Positions 53,784 through 62,789 of a DNA stretch of 64,000 nt are shown here, piece by piece (position 1 is the first letter of the stretch; each line of letters begins with the position of its first letter). The translations under genes were made by a program, and so were the position numbers. The stretch comes from Sphingomonas brevis (GTDB lineage: Bacteria > Pseudomonadota > Alphaproteobacteria > Sphingomonadales > Sphingomonadaceae): assembly GCF_023516505.1 (NCBI RefSeq), contig NZ_JAMGBB010000001.1, positions 682,001 to 746,000 of the forward strand, read 5' to 3'. The notes beneath the pieces were generated by a model, which was not told the origin of the DNA, ran no database searches, and saw only the letters and a list, made by a program, of their open reading frames with translations.

Positions 53784-55421
53784 ATGGGCGTGCAAACATT
53801 GGGTGCAATGCAGGACTGGCCGCTCCGCGTCATGCGGCTGGTCGACCACGCCGAGCGCGAGCATGGCGATGGCGAAATCGTTACCGCTTGGGCCGATGGC
53901 ACGACGAGCCGAACCAACTGGCGCAGCATCGCTCGAGACGCCCGGCGGATGGCCCAGGCGCTCGAAGCGCTTGGCATCGGCCCCGGGGATCGCGTTGCCA
54001 CGCTGGCAATGAACCACAGCCATCACCTGACCAGCTGGTACGGCGCGATCGGCATGGGTGGGATTCTCCACACCATCAACCCACGGCTGTTCGACGAACA
54101 GCTCGAATATATCGCCAACCATGCCGAGGACCGGGTGTTGATTTACGACCATGTCTGGTCGGGCGTGGTCGAGCGGATGAAGCCGCACTGGACGACTATC
54201 GAAAAATATATCTGCTACGATCCGCCCGAGGGCTGGAACGGCGACTTGGGCTTCGCCGAATGGCTGGCCCCCCATGACGGCGATTATGAGTGGGTCGAAG
54301 GCGACGAACGCGATCCCTGCGGCCTCTGTTACACCAGCGGGACAACCGGCAATCCCAAGGGGGTGCTTTACGAGCATCGCTCGACCATGCTCCACACGCT
54401 GGCCGAGGCTTCGCCCGACATCTTCAACCTGTCCAAGCGCGCCGTGGTTCTGCCGATCGTGCCGATGTTCCACGCCAACGCCTGGGGCGTGCCCTGGGCG
54501 GCGCCGATGGTCGGCTGCAAGCTGGTCCTGTCGGCTGACTATCGCCCGGACCGCATGTGCCGGCTGTTCCGCGAAGAACAGGTTACCCACAGCGCCGGCG
54601 TTCCCACCATCTGGCTGACAATGATCGAATATATCGAGCGGACCGGCGAGGAATTGGGTGACCTGGAACAGGTCACCATCGGTGGGTCTGCCGCACCGCG
54701 CGCCATGATCCGCTGGTTCCTGGAACGGGGCATCGAGGTTGGCCACGCCTGGGGCATGACCGAAACCTCTCCGATCGGCACCTGCGGCTCGCGGCCCCTC
54801 GGTTGGAACGAATATTCAGTCGATCAAAAGGTCGACTATATTTCGCGGCAGGGACGGGTGCCCTTCAACGTCGAGCTGCGCACGGTGGACGACGATGGCA
54901 ATGTCTTGCCACGCGATGGCGAGACATCGGGCCGGCTGCAGGCCCGTGGCCCGTGGGTGATCAAGCGCTATTTCAAGGCGGACGCCGACGCGACCGAGGA
55001 CGGGGAATGGTTCGACACTGGCGATGTCGCGGCGCTCCATCCCGACGGCACCGTCCAGATCACCGACCGGTCCAAGGACGTGATCAAGTCGGGCGGAGAA
55101 TGGATCAGCTCGATCGACCTGGAGAATGCGGCGGTTGGCTGCCCGGGCGTCGCGGAAGCCGCCGCAATCGGCATTCCCCATCCCAAATGGGACGAACGGC
55201 CGCTGCTGGTTTGCGTCAGGACGGACGGGAGCGACGTCTGCGCAGTCAAAATCCGCGAGCATCTGACTGTCCATGTCGCCAAATGGTGGCTGCCTGATGC
55301 GATCGAATTCGTCGATGAGCTGCCGCATACCGCCACCGGCAAGCTTTCAAAGAAGACGCTGCGTGAGCAGTTTCGCGATTACCGCTTCGCCGGCGTCGAG
55401 GACATGGTGGGCAGGGATTAG
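53784..55421 (+). CDS. Acyl-CoA ligase (AMP-binding)
   Basis: The 545-aa adenylate-forming enzyme activates a fatty acid or similar acid with ATP and CoA. Motifs: the P-loop-like [33 protein letters not shown], the adenine-binding [11 protein letters not shown], and [16 protein letters not shown] then [20 protein letters not shown] and the C-terminal catalytic Lys in [12 protein letters not shown]. It is closest to medium/long-chain fatty-acid-CoA ligases of the FadK/AlkK type. GGGGGA directly precedes the ATG; ATG 53808 is an alternative. Confidence 0.93.
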   Translation: MGVQTLGAMQDWPLRVMRLVDHAEREHGDGEIVTAWADGTTSRTNWRSIARDARRMAQALEALGIGPGDRVATLAMNHSHHLTSWYGAIGMGGILHTINPRLFDEQLEYIANHAEDRVLIYDHVWSGVVERMKPHWTTIEKYICYDPPEGWNGDLGFAEWLAPHDGDYEWVEGDERDPCGLCYTSGTTGNPKGVLYEHRSTMLHTLAEASPDIFNLSKRAVVLPIVPMFHANAWGVPWAAPMVGCKLVLSADYRPDRMCRLFREEQVTHSAGVPTIWLTMIEYIERTGEELGDLEQVTIGGSAAPRAMIRWFLERGIEVGHAWGMTETSPIGTCGSRPLGWNEYSVDQKVDYISRQGRVPFNVELRTVDDDGNVLPRDGETSGRLQARGPWVIKRYFKADADATEDGEWFDTGDVAALHPDGTVQITDRSKDVIKSGGEWISSIDLENAAVGCPGVAEAAAIGIPHPKWDERPLLVCVRTDGSDVCAVKIREHLTVHVAKWWLPDAIEFVDELPHTATGKLSKKTLREQFRDYRFAGVEDMVGRD

Positions 55422-55436
55422 GCTGTTCCCTCTTTC

Positions 55437-55504
55437 GTCATGCCAGCGAAGCCTGGCATCCATGCAAAATTTGACATGGGCCCCAGCCTGCGCTGGGGCG
55501 ACGG
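55437..55504. repeat. Inverted pair of REP-like palindromes
   Basis: 55437-55461 has ATGCCAGCG-AAG-CCTGGCAT and 55478-55504 has GCCCCAGC-CTGC-GCTGGGGC, in opposite orientation, in the 158-bp gap between the ligase gene and ettA. They are diverged relatives of the 1718/2059 repeat. Confidence 0.7.
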
Positions 55505-55579
55505 GTAGGGCTGGATTCCGCGGCGTCCTTCCCCTATTTGCCCTGCCAAATTCCCGCATTTGAAGGATGTCGCGACCCA

Positions 55580-57259
55580 ATGGCCGCCCAATATGCATTT
55601 GTGATGAAGGACATGACCAAGTCCTTCCCCGGCGCGCAAAAGCCGGTGCTCAGCCACATCAACCTGCAATTCTATCACGGCGCCAAGATCGGCATCGTCG
55701 GCCCCAACGGCGCCGGCAAGTCGACCCTCATGAAAATCATGGCCGGCATCGACAAGGACTTCCAGGGCGAGGCCTGGCCTGGCGAGAATGTAACCGTCGG
55801 CTTTCTGCCGCAGGAACCGCACCTCGACCCGACCAAGAACGTGCTTGAAAACGTCAAGGACGGTGCTCGCGATGTCGCTGACATGGTCGATCGCTTCAAC
55901 GCGATCTCGGCCGAGATGGGCGACCCCAGGGACGACACCGATTTCGACGCGCTGATGGAGGAAATGGGTACCCTCCAGGAAAAGATCGACGCGGTCGACG
56001 GCTGGACGCTCGACAACCAGCTTGAAGTGGCGATGGAGGCCCTGCGCTGCCCGCCGTCGGACTGGCCGGTCGAAAATCTGTCTGGCGGCGAGAAGCGCCG
56101 CATCGCGCTGACCCGCCTGCTGATCCAGAAGCCGTCGATCCTGCTGTTGGACGAGCCGACCAACCACCTCGACGCCGAAAGCGTCCAGTGGCTGGAAAGC
56201 CATCTCAAGGAATATGCCGGCGCGGTGCTGATGATCACCCACGACCGCTACTTCCTCGACAATGTGGTCAGCTGGATCCTCGAAATCGATCGCGGCAAAT
56301 ACTTCCCGTACGAGGGAAATTATTCGACCTACCTGGAGAAGAAGGCCAAGCGCCTTGAGCAGGAGGATCGTGAGGAATCCGGTCGCCAGAAGGCGATCAA
56401 GGACGAGCTTGAGTGGATCCGGCAGGGCCCCAAGGGCCGCCAAACCAAGTCCAAGGCGCGTATCGCCAAGTTCGACCAGCTGGTCGCCGCCCAGGAAAAG
56501 CATGTCCCGGGCAAGGCCGAAATCCTCATCCAGGTGCCGGAGCGGCTTGGCGGCAAGGTCATCGAGGTCAACAACATCTCAAAGGCCTATGGCGACAAGC
56601 TGCTGTTCGACGACCTGTCCTTCACGCTGCCGCCCGGCGGCATCGTCGGTGTGATCGGCCCCAACGGCGCCGGCAAGTCGACCCTGTTCAAGCTGATCAC
56701 CGGCCAGGAACAGCCGGACTCCGGCAACGTCGATATCGGCCCGACCGTCCACCTCGGCTATGTCGACCAGAGCCGCGATCACCTCAACGACAAGAATAAT
56801 GTCTGGGAGGAGATCTCGGACGGCCTCGACTATATGAAGGTCAACGGCCACGACCAGTCGACCCGAGCCTATGTCGGCGCCTTCAACTTCAAGGGCCAGG
56901 ACCAGCAGAAGAATGTCGGCAAGCTGTCAGGCGGCGAGCGCAACCGCGTCAACATCGCCAAGATGCTTAAGCGCGGCGGCAATGTGCTGCTGCTCGACGA
57001 GCCGACCAACGACCTCGACGTCGAGACGTTGAGCGCCCTCGAGGAGGCCATCGAGAATTTCGCCGGCTGCGCCGTGGTCATCAGCCACGACCGTTTCTTC
57101 CTCGATCGGCTTGCGACCCACATTCTGGCGTTCGAGGGCGACAGCCACGTCGAATGGTTCGAGGGTAATTTCGAGGCCTATGAGGAAGACAAGGTCCGTC
57201 GCCTGGGTGAGGAAGCCACCCGCCCGCACCGGACGACCTACCGCAAGCTGACGAGGTAA
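55580..57259 (+). CDS. ettA: Energy-dependent translational throttle protein EttA (ABC-F)
   Basis: EttA binds the ribosomal E site and gates early elongation according to ATP/ADP. The 559-aa protein has two ABC cassettes without membrane helices: Walker A GPNGAGKSTLMKI and GPNGAGKSTLFKL, signatures NLSGGEKRRIAL and KLSGGERNRVNI, Walker B LLLDEPTNHLD and LLLDEPTNDLD. The arm and the linker with Lys/Arg/Glu (about 250-300) match EttA. The start is ATG 55580; the frame to 55538 adds no conserved sequence. Confidence 0.95.
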   Translation: MAAQYAFVMKDMTKSFPGAQKPVLSHINLQFYHGAKIGIVGPNGAGKSTLMKIMAGIDKDFQGEAWPGENVTVGFLPQEPHLDPTKNVLENVKDGARDVADMVDRFNAISAEMGDPRDDTDFDALMEEMGTLQEKIDAVDGWTLDNQLEVAMEALRCPPSDWPVENLSGGEKRRIALTRLLIQKPSILLLDEPTNHLDAESVQWLESHLKEYAGAVLMITHDRYFLDNVVSWILEIDRGKYFPYEGNYSTYLEKKAKRLEQEDREESGRQKAIKDELEWIRQGPKGRQTKSKARIAKFDQLVAAQEKHVPGKAEILIQVPERLGGKVIEVNNISKAYGDKLLFDDLSFTLPPGGIVGVIGPNGAGKSTLFKLITGQEQPDSGNVDIGPTVHLGYVDQSRDHLNDKNNVWEEISDGLDYMKVNGHDQSTRAYVGAFNFKGQDQQKNVGKLSGGERNRVNIAKMLKRGGNVLLLDEPTNDLDVETLSALEEAIENFAGCAVVISHDRFFLDRLATHILAFEGDSHVEWFEGNFEAYEEDKVRRLGEEATRPHRTTYRKLTR

Positions 57260-57263
57260 GTCG

Positions 57264-57650
57264 CTACGCGGAGACCCAATCGGCAGTCACGCGTTCGGCG
57301 GCTGCCATGTCGTCGACGACCAGGATCAGCCGGTTGGCATGATCGCTGTACTGGGTCTCTATATTGACTCCGGCATCGGCCAGGGCGCCGGCGATCGCGC
57401 CAAGTTGGCCCGGAATTTCCTGCTTCAGCCGACGGATCAATACCGGCCGCACCGTCGCAATGCCGATCCCGGCATTTTCGAGCGCAACTCGCGCGGCTTC
57501 GCCATCTTCGACCAAAAAATGGGCGTATCCGACGCCGTCGACGGTGAACACGCCGCCGCCTTCCAGGCTGACGCCTGCAGCGCCCAGGATTTCGCCGAAG
57601 CGTGCCAGCGATCCGGGTTGGCCCGGCAGAGCGATGGAAACGTCAAACAT
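57264..57650 (-). CDS. Tandem ACT-domain protein
   Basis: A 128-aa protein made of two ACT repeats: DVSIALPGQPGSLARFGEIL (1-65) and LKQEIPGQLGAIAGALADAG (about 70-125), each with the Gly/Pro-rich ligand-binding turn. Such free-standing ACT proteins bind amino acids and are thought to be sensors. It overlaps the upstream gene stop by one base (TGATG), so the two are coupled. Confidence 0.88.
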   Translation of the reverse strand: MFDVSIALPGQPGSLARFGEILGAAGVSLEGGGVFTVDGVGYAHFLVEDGEAARVALENAGIGIATVRPVLIRRLKQEIPGQLGAIAGALADAGVNIETQYSDHANRLILVVDDMAAAERVTADWVSA

Positions 57651-58129
57651 CAGTTCTTGACGGCTGCGCGGACGGTTTCGTGAATGTCCTCGCGGATCTG
57701 GTCCCGGAGCTCGTCGCGGCCATCCGCAGTCAGCTGCTTCTGGCGGTTGATTTGATCCTTCAGCCTTTCCAGATCGGCTCGCGCCTGGTCCCGCCGGACA
57801 TCGGCCGCCGCAACTTCCTCGTCGGTCCCGTCGCGGACGCGGAGCAGGGCGAGGTCGGTTTCGGCCTTGACCAGCCGGCCGACCGCGTCGGCCAGCGCGC
57901 GCTTGGTTTCCGCCGGCACGTCGACTTCCTCGCCGTCGCTGCTGACTACCGTCATCTTGTCGAAGCTATGATCGATGGTGCGGTCGACGCGCGCCTCGAT
58001 CCGCTCCGCGACGGATCGCGCATGATCGGAGTCATCGCCCCATGACAATATTCCGTTGCCGTCCTGCAGGATCATTCCCGCGATCAGCGCAACTCCGGCT
58101 ATCCCAATCCAGAAAATGCGGCTTAACAT
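57650..58129 (-). CDS. Membrane-anchored coiled-coil protein of unknown function
   Basis: The 159-aa product has one N-terminal membrane helix (IFWIGIAGVALIAGMIL) and a periplasmic charged helical region with heptad-like repeats (DVRRDQARADLERLKDQINR). No family recognised. The ATG at 58129 (MLSRIFW) is chosen; the longer frame to 58183 would precede the helix with a polar extension. Confidence 0.65.
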   Translation of the reverse strand: MLSRIFWIGIAGVALIAGMILQDGNGILSWGDDSDHARSVAERIEARVDRTIDHSFDKMTVVSSDGEEVDVPAETKRALADAVGRLVKAETDLALLRVRDGTDEEVAAADVRRDQARADLERLKDQINRQKQLTADGRDELRDQIREDIHETVRAAVKN

Positions 58130-58240
58130 TCCAGGCCTCGTTTGACTGTATAGCTCATATAATACAGCTTCGTCCTGCTGCAAAGGATGTCATATGCCCA
58201 TCTGTTTCGCCAGCGAAGCCGAATTCCGGCGCAAGCAGCC

Positions 58241-58528
58241 ATGATCGCCGTCACCGCGCCCCTGCAATATTGGTCGAACGGGGAGGGCGGTTCGCACTTC
58301 CTGACGATCGCCGAGGATGCATCGCTCGAAATCCGGGCTCACGCCTTCCTCAATCCGCGCGGATTCCGCTCGGTCAAGGTCGAATGCACCATCGGCGAGA
58401 TCGTGTGGCGGACGTCGGTCTTTCCACAGAAGAGCGGCGGTTATTTCCTGCCGATGAAGATCGATGTCTGCCGGCGCGCCGGCATTTCCGCCGGCGATCG
58501 GGTGACCGTAACGCTCGACCTGCTCTGA
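58241..58528 (+). CDS. DUF1905 domain protein
   Basis: The 95-aa protein is a single DUF1905 domain (LQYWSNGEGGSHFLTIAED ... SVKVECTIGEIVWRTSVFPQ ... GGYFLPMKIDVCRRAGISAG), a small beta-barrel-like fold often fused to a YdeI domain. Here it stands alone. ATG 58241 starts where similarity begins. Confidence 0.82.
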   Translation: MIAVTAPLQYWSNGEGGSHFLTIAEDASLEIRAHAFLNPRGFRSVKVECTIGEIVWRTSVFPQKSGGYFLPMKIDVCRRAGISAGDRVTVTLDLL

Positions 58529-58957
58529 TCAACCTTCCGGCAGCGGTTCGCCGGTCGCATCCTCGGTTCTGACGACGGTCCTGTTGCGCTTCGCGTCGAG
58601 GCTCCATGGTCCGGGCCCTGCCGCTGCGACAGCCAGAAAGATGAAGCAGAACAGGATCGCAGACTCGCCATGATTCAAAAGGGGGAAGGTCGAGTCCGGC
58701 GCATGCACGGTCCAATATGCGTAGGCCATTTCTCCCGAGAGCAGAAAGGCCGCCGGCCGCGAAAACAGGCCGGCGATCAGCAACAGGCTGCCGAAGATCT
58801 CGATTACGCCGGCGATCCAGAACATTGAGAGGACTGGTGGATTCATGCCGATTGCCGGAAAGCCAAACAGCTTGCCGGTGCCGTGCATGAGGAACAGCAG
58901 CGCGGCAACGATTCGAAGCAGGCTCAGCGCCTGCGGTCCAAAACGGCCTTCCGCCAT
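58529..58957 (-). CDS. DoxX-family membrane protein
   Basis: A 142-aa protein with four helices (about 12-30, 47-67, 72-87, 98-117) and DoxX features (LRIVAALLFLMHGTGKLFGF, IEIFGSLLLIAGLFSRPAAF). The name derives from a thiosulfate:quinone reductase subunit; most bacterial members lack an assigned activity. It converges with the DUF1905 gene. Confidence 0.88.
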   Translation of the reverse strand: MAEGRFGPQALSLLRIVAALLFLMHGTGKLFGFPAIGMNPPVLSMFWIAGVIEIFGSLLLIAGLFSRPAAFLLSGEMAYAYWTVHAPDSTFPLLNHGESAILFCFIFLAVAAAGPGPWSLDAKRNRTVVRTEDATGEPLPEG

Positions 58958-58978
58958 CGATTGCCTCCCTGCCTTCGC

Positions 58979-59713
58979 CTAGCGCAGCCGTTTGACCATC
59001 ATCCGGCCGTCATCGCCGACCTTGGTGCCGAAATTGGGCAGCGCCTTGATCAGGTCCGACAGCCGGTTGAAGCCGTAGTTGCGGACCGCAAAGCTCGACA
59101 CGGCCTTGGCTCGCTGGCCCATTTCGCTGAGCGCGGCATAGCCTTCCTCGTCCCGCTTCGAGGCTTTGAAGGCGTTGCCCAGGACGTGAAGCAGCTCGGT
59201 ATCGATCGGCCGCTGGCCTTCGCCAACGATCGGCTGCTCCAGTGCCTCGGCCTCGGCCGCCGCCAGCGCTGCAACATCGAAGAAACGGGTACAGGCCTGC
59301 TGGAAGCTGGTCGGGGTCTTGGCGGTTCCGAAACCGTAGACCGGCAGGCCGTCCTCGCGGATCCGCTGGGCGAGCGGCAGGAAGTCGGAATCCGATGACA
59401 TGATGCCGAACCCGTCGACGTGACCGCGATAGAGAAGGTCCATCGCGTCGATCGTCATCCGCATGTCGGTGGAGCTTTTGCCCTTGACCACGTCGAACTG
59501 CTGCATCGGCACGATCGAATGCAGTCCGGTTAACGCACCCCAGCCCTTGAGGCTGGTCTTGGCCCAGTTGCCATAGGCCCGGCGAATATTGATCGTGCCA
59601 AGCTCTCCCAGCACCAGAAGCACCTCGTCAATATGGTCCGGCGAGGCGTTGTCGGCGTCGATCAGCAAGGCAATGTTCAGCTCGGATTCGGCAAAGTCGT
59701 TACGGTCAGCCAT
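58979..59713 (-). CDS. NYN-domain (LabA/DUF88-like) protein with OST-HTH tail
   Basis: The 244-aa protein has an N-terminal PIN-like NYN domain with acidic residues of a metal-dependent ribonuclease site (IALLIDADNASP, MTIDAMDLLYRG, GIMSSDSDFLPLAQRIREDG, GFGTAKTP). A C-terminal LOTUS/OST-HTH-like region (about 175-240, LLHVLGNAFKASKRDEEGYA) follows. RNA cleavage or binding is likely but unproven. ATG 59713 is the start consistent with the domain. Confidence 0.88.
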   Translation of the reverse strand: MADRNDFAESELNIALLIDADNASPDHIDEVLLVLGELGTINIRRAYGNWAKTSLKGWGALTGLHSIVPMQQFDVVKGKSSTDMRMTIDAMDLLYRGHVDGFGIMSSDSDFLPLAQRIREDGLPVYGFGTAKTPTSFQQACTRFFDVAALAAAEAEALEQPIVGEGQRPIDTELLHVLGNAFKASKRDEEGYAALSEMGQRAKAVSSFAVRNYGFNRLSDLIKALPNFGTKVGDDGRMMVKRLR

Positions 59714-59827
59714 CGAGTCTTTCGTTCTGTTTATCTGCCGTTCATTCCGCAACGGGGTCGGAACGAAACCGGCGTCTGAACGCTTTAATGCCACGAACGG
59801 CGAAAAAGATTCAGGAAGGATGTTGTG

Positions 59828-60160
59828 ATGAAGCGTCTAGTTTTTGCGTCCATAATAGCAAGCAGCATCGCAGTCTCCGGCTGCGCCACCGATCCCTATG
59901 GCTACAATGGCGGCTATCAATATGACTCGCAGGGCCGTCGCGTCGCGACTGGCGCGGCGATCGGCGGCGCCACGGGCGCGGTCGTTGGTGCCGTGGTTCC
60001 CGGTGTGAACCCGATAACCGGTGCCGTCGTTGGCGCGGTGTTGGGCGGCGTCGCCGGTGCGGTGATCAAGGGACGGCAATATTATCGCGATACCCGCGGC
60101 TATTGCTATTACGTCGACCAGTACGGCAACCCGATCTACGATTATAATACTCGTTGCTAG
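59828..60160 (+). CDS. Glycine-zipper lipoprotein
   Basis: The 110-aa product has a lipobox (VSGC, Cys19) and a Tyr/Gly-rich stretch, then a glycine-zipper segment (GAAIGGATGAVVGAVV ... GAVVGAVLGGVAGAVI) typical of SmpA/17-kDa-antigen-like outer-membrane lipoproteins. The C-terminal Tyr/Cys-rich end (YCYYVDQYGNPIYDYNTRC) resembles other sphingomonad members. GTG 59825 immediately precedes ATG 59828. Confidence 0.85.
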   Translation: MKRLVFASIIASSIAVSGCATDPYGYNGGYQYDSQGRRVATGAAIGGATGAVVGAVVPGVNPITGAVVGAVLGGVAGAVIKGRQYYRDTRGYCYYVDQYGNPIYDYNTRC

Positions 60161-60218
60161 CCGTCCGGGGGACGGCGTCAGCGAAGAGTATCGTCGCTAG
60201 ATATTTAGCAATGTAAGT

Positions 60219-60854
60219 TCAGGCGGGGCGGAAGGTTTCTTCCGCCTCGTCGAGTATGTAGAGCCTGCCATCCGCTATCGAAAAATGGCAGCCGTGCAGC
60301 GATAGCCTGCCATCGGCCTCCCGCTCCGCGACCCAGGGGAAGGTGCGGAGATTGGCGAGCGAGACCCGCACGCCCTCCCACTCCATTTCGAGGAATGCGT
60401 CGCGATCCAGGTGGCTATGCCTGGCGGTAACGCGGTCGCGCGCTTCGTCCAGCTGGCTCACCCATTCGGCGATGAAGTGGCCTTCGCCCGGCGCGGCATG
60501 GTCGAATTTCCGGGTCAGTGCCGCTGCGCAGCCGCCGCACAGGCCGTGGCCCATCACGACCACTTCCTCGACCTCCAATTGTGTCACGGCAAATTCCAGC
60601 GCGGCGGAAACGCCATGCAAACCCGGTGTCGTTTCGAACGGCGGGGCCAGCGCCGCAACGTTGCGGACGACAAACATCTCGCCCGGATTGGCGTCGAAGA
60701 TCACGGCCGGCTCGACTCGGCTGTCGGAGCAGGCAAGGACCATGACTCTCGGGCTTTGGCCTTCGGCCAGTTCGGCCCATCGTTCATGCTCATTGTGCCA
60801 GTCGGTCGTGCGAAAGCGGCGATAGCCGTCGAGCATGTCGGAAAAGCGAGTCAT
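60219..60854 (-). CDS. Beta-class carbonic anhydrase
   Basis: The 211-aa zinc enzyme interconverts CO2 and bicarbonate. Zinc ligands Cys42, His103 and Cys106 are in [10 protein letters not shown] and MGHGLCGGC; the Asp44-Arg46 dyad is present. The substrate region [11 protein letters not shown] and the segment [16 protein letters not shown] near the end are normal. ATG 60854 starts MTRFSDML; the frame to 60875 lacks similarity. It could also supply bicarbonate to CarB. Confidence 0.95.
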   Translation of the reverse strand: MTRFSDMLDGYRRFRTTDWHNEHERWAELAEGQSPRVMVLACSDSRVEPAVIFDANPGEMFVVRNVAALAPPFETTPGLHGVSAALEFAVTQLEVEEVVVMGHGLCGGCAAALTRKFDHAAPGEGHFIAEWVSQLDEARDRVTARHSHLDRDAFLEMEWEGVRVSLANLRTFPWVAEREADGRLSLHGCHFSIADGRLYILDEAEETFRPA

Positions 60855-60922
60855 CGCCGCGCTCGCTACCGGCAACGGGGCAGGGGTGGCAAGTCGGGAT
60901 CCAAATCGCTATCTGGCCCGGC

Positions 60923-61861
60923 ATGAACGCTCCGCTTCCTGTTCCTCCCCAGGCGCCCAAGCAGCGCAAGCCCGACTGGATCCGGGTCAAGGCACCCGTC
61001 AGCGAAGGCTATCATGAGACGCGCAAGCTGATGCGCTCCCTGAACCTCGCCACGGTGTGCGAGGAAGCTGCCTGCCCGAATATCGGCGAATGCTGGACCA
61101 AGAAGCACGCCACGGTGATGATCCTTGGCGACACCTGCACCCGGGCCTGTGCCTTCTGCAACGTCAAGACCGGCATGCCGATGAAGGTCGACCCGCTGGA
61201 GCCGGAGCATGTCGCCATCGCCGCGGCCAAGCTCGGCCTTGAGCATATTGTCGTTACCTCAGTCGATCGCGACGACTTGCCCGACGGCGGCGCGTCGCAA
61301 TTCGTCAAGGTGATCGAGGCGCTGCGCCGCGAAACTCCGCATACGACGATCGAAATCCTGACCCCCGACTTCCGCAACAAGCATGAAGCAGCGGTAGAGG
61401 CGATCGTCGCGGCGCGGCCTGACGTCTACAATCACAATCTCGAGACCGTGCCGAGGCTCTATCCGACGATCCGTCCCGGCGCGCGCTATTACGCTTCCTT
61501 GCGTCTGCTAGAGCAGGTCAAGAAGCTCGATCCGTCGATTTTCACCAAGTCAGGGCTGATGGTCGGGCTGGGTGAGGAGCGGCTCGAGGTCCATCAGGTG
61601 ATGGACGACATGCGCTCGGCCGGGATCGATTTCCTGACGATGGGCCAGTACCTCCAGCCGACGCCGAAGCATGCCAAGGTGGAGGAGTTCGTTACGCCCG
61701 ACGCGTTCAAGGCCTACGCCTCGATTGCCCGGGCCAAGGGCTTCCTGCTGGTCGCGGCATCGCCACTGACCCGGTCGAGCTATCACGCCGGCGACGATTT
61801 CCAGAAGATGCGCGATGCCCGCAACGCCCAGCTGGCGAGGGCAGGGGGCGTCATCGCCTGA
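60923..61861 (+). CDS. lipA: Lipoyl synthase
   Basis: LipA inserts two sulfurs into octanoyl groups on carrier proteins. The 312-aa radical SAM protein has two 4Fe-4S sites: the auxiliary C46-C51-C57 ([12 protein letters not shown]) and the radical SAM C72-C76-C79 (CTRACAFC). Late motifs [17 protein letters not shown] and the final region are normal. Its product is needed by the lipoyl domain of PdhB at 19132. It overlaps the next gene by one base. Confidence 0.97.
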   Translation: MNAPLPVPPQAPKQRKPDWIRVKAPVSEGYHETRKLMRSLNLATVCEEAACPNIGECWTKKHATVMILGDTCTRACAFCNVKTGMPMKVDPLEPEHVAIAAAKLGLEHIVVTSVDRDDLPDGGASQFVKVIEALRRETPHTTIEILTPDFRNKHEAAVEAIVAARPDVYNHNLETVPRLYPTIRPGARYYASLRLLEQVKKLDPSIFTKSGLMVGLGEERLEVHQVMDDMRSAGIDFLTMGQYLQPTPKHAKVEEFVTPDAFKAYASIARAKGFLLVAASPLTRSSYHAGDDFQKMRDARNAQLARAGGVIA

Positions 61862-62322
61862 TGCCGCGGCATAGCGAGACGCGCCACCTACCATATACCC
61901 CGGATCAGCTGTTCGACCTCGTCGCCGACGTCGGCAGCTATGACGAGTTCCTGCCATGGGTCAGCGCGGTCCGCATCCGGTCCGACAGCGAGCATGAGAT
62001 GGTCGCCGACTTGATCGTCGGCTTCAATGCGTTCAAGGAGCGGTTCGCCAGCCGTGTGACCAAGGAGCGGCCAGGGCATATCTGCGTGGACTACATCGAA
62101 GGCCCGCTAAAATATCTGAAGAATGAATGGCGCTTCGAACCCGCGCCGCAGGGCGGCACCAACGTCCATTTTTCGGTCGATTTCGCGTTCAAGTCGCGGA
62201 TTTTCGAGAGTCTCGCCGGATCGATGTTCGACCGGGCGCTGCGGCGCATGACGGGCGCGTTCGAAAAGCGCGCCGAGCAGCTCTACGGCATCAGCAGGTC
62301 GAGCGCGCAAAGCGCCGCCTGA
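61861..62322 (+). CDS. COQ10/RatA-family START-domain protein
   Basis: The 153-aa protein is a single START-like ligand-binding domain (LPYTPDQLFDLVADVGSYDE, LPWVSAVRI, YIEGPLKYLKNEWRFEP, GTNVHFSVDFAFKS). Alphaproteobacterial members are related to COQ10, which aids ubiquinone function; the RatA toxin name from E. coli is a poor guide. It follows lipA directly and its 3' end overlaps the convergent cinA gene by 40 bp. Confidence 0.88.
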   Translation: MPRHSETRHLPYTPDQLFDLVADVGSYDEFLPWVSAVRIRSDSEHEMVADLIVGFNAFKERFASRVTKERPGHICVDYIEGPLKYLKNEWRFEPAPQGGTNVHFSVDFAFKSRIFESLAGSMFDRALRRMTGAFEKRAEQLYGISRSSAQSAA

Positions 62323-62789
62323 CGGCGAATTCCCGAACGGCCTTCCTTGGCATCGAACAATTGTTGGTCCGCCACGATTTCGTCCGGGCCGGCCCGCCTC
62401 TCGGCGCGGGCGAATACCACCGTTCCAACCGGCTTCTGCTCGGTTCCGCCATCGGGTCCGGCGATACCAGTGATCGCGACCGCGACGTCGGCTCCGGATG
62501 CCTCGAGCGCGCCCTGCGCCATCGCCCAGGCTGTAGCGACACTGACCGCGCCGAACGTCTCGACGACGTCCGGAAAGACATTCAGCTCGGCGATCTTGGC
62601 CTGGTTGGAATAGGTGACGTAGCCGGCTTCGAGCACGTCCGAAGACCCGGGTATTTCGGTCAGGGCGGCGCAGACCAGCCCGCCGGTGCAGCTTTCGGCG
62701 ACGGCGACCCGTCGGCCTGCCTGGCGGTTTGCGTCGATCACTGCCCGCGCCTTGGCGACCAGGTCATCAGGAAGAAGGTAATCACTCAT
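62283..62789 (-). CDS. CinA C-terminal-type nicotinamide-nucleotide amidase
   Basis: The 168-aa protein corresponds to the C-terminal amidase domain of CinA (VAVAESCTGGLVCAALTEI, GYVTYSNQAKIAELNV, SGADVAVAITGIAGPDGG, GTVVFA), which hydrolyses NMN to nicotinic acid mononucleotide. The N-terminal MoaB-like domain is absent, as in E. coli PncC. Its start overlaps the ispDF stop by eight bases, so it is probably translated from the same mRNA. Confidence 0.92.
   Translation of the reverse strand: MSDYLLPDDLVAKARAVIDANRQAGRRVAVAESCTGGLVCAALTEIPGSSDVLEAGYVTYSNQAKIAELNVFPDVVETFGAVSVATAWAMAQGALEASGADVAVAITGIAGPDGGTEQKPVGTVVFARAERRAGPDEIVADQQLFDAKEGRSGIRRQAALCALDLLMP

Noticed and set aside
55418-56503. 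361-codon minus-strand open frame
   Set aside because: Opposite ettA and ends in a REP-like repeat; a shadow frame.
60160-60177. GCCGTCC/GGACGGC hairpin after the glycine-zipper gene as terminator
   Set aside because: No T tract follows, so it is not called as a Rho-independent terminator.
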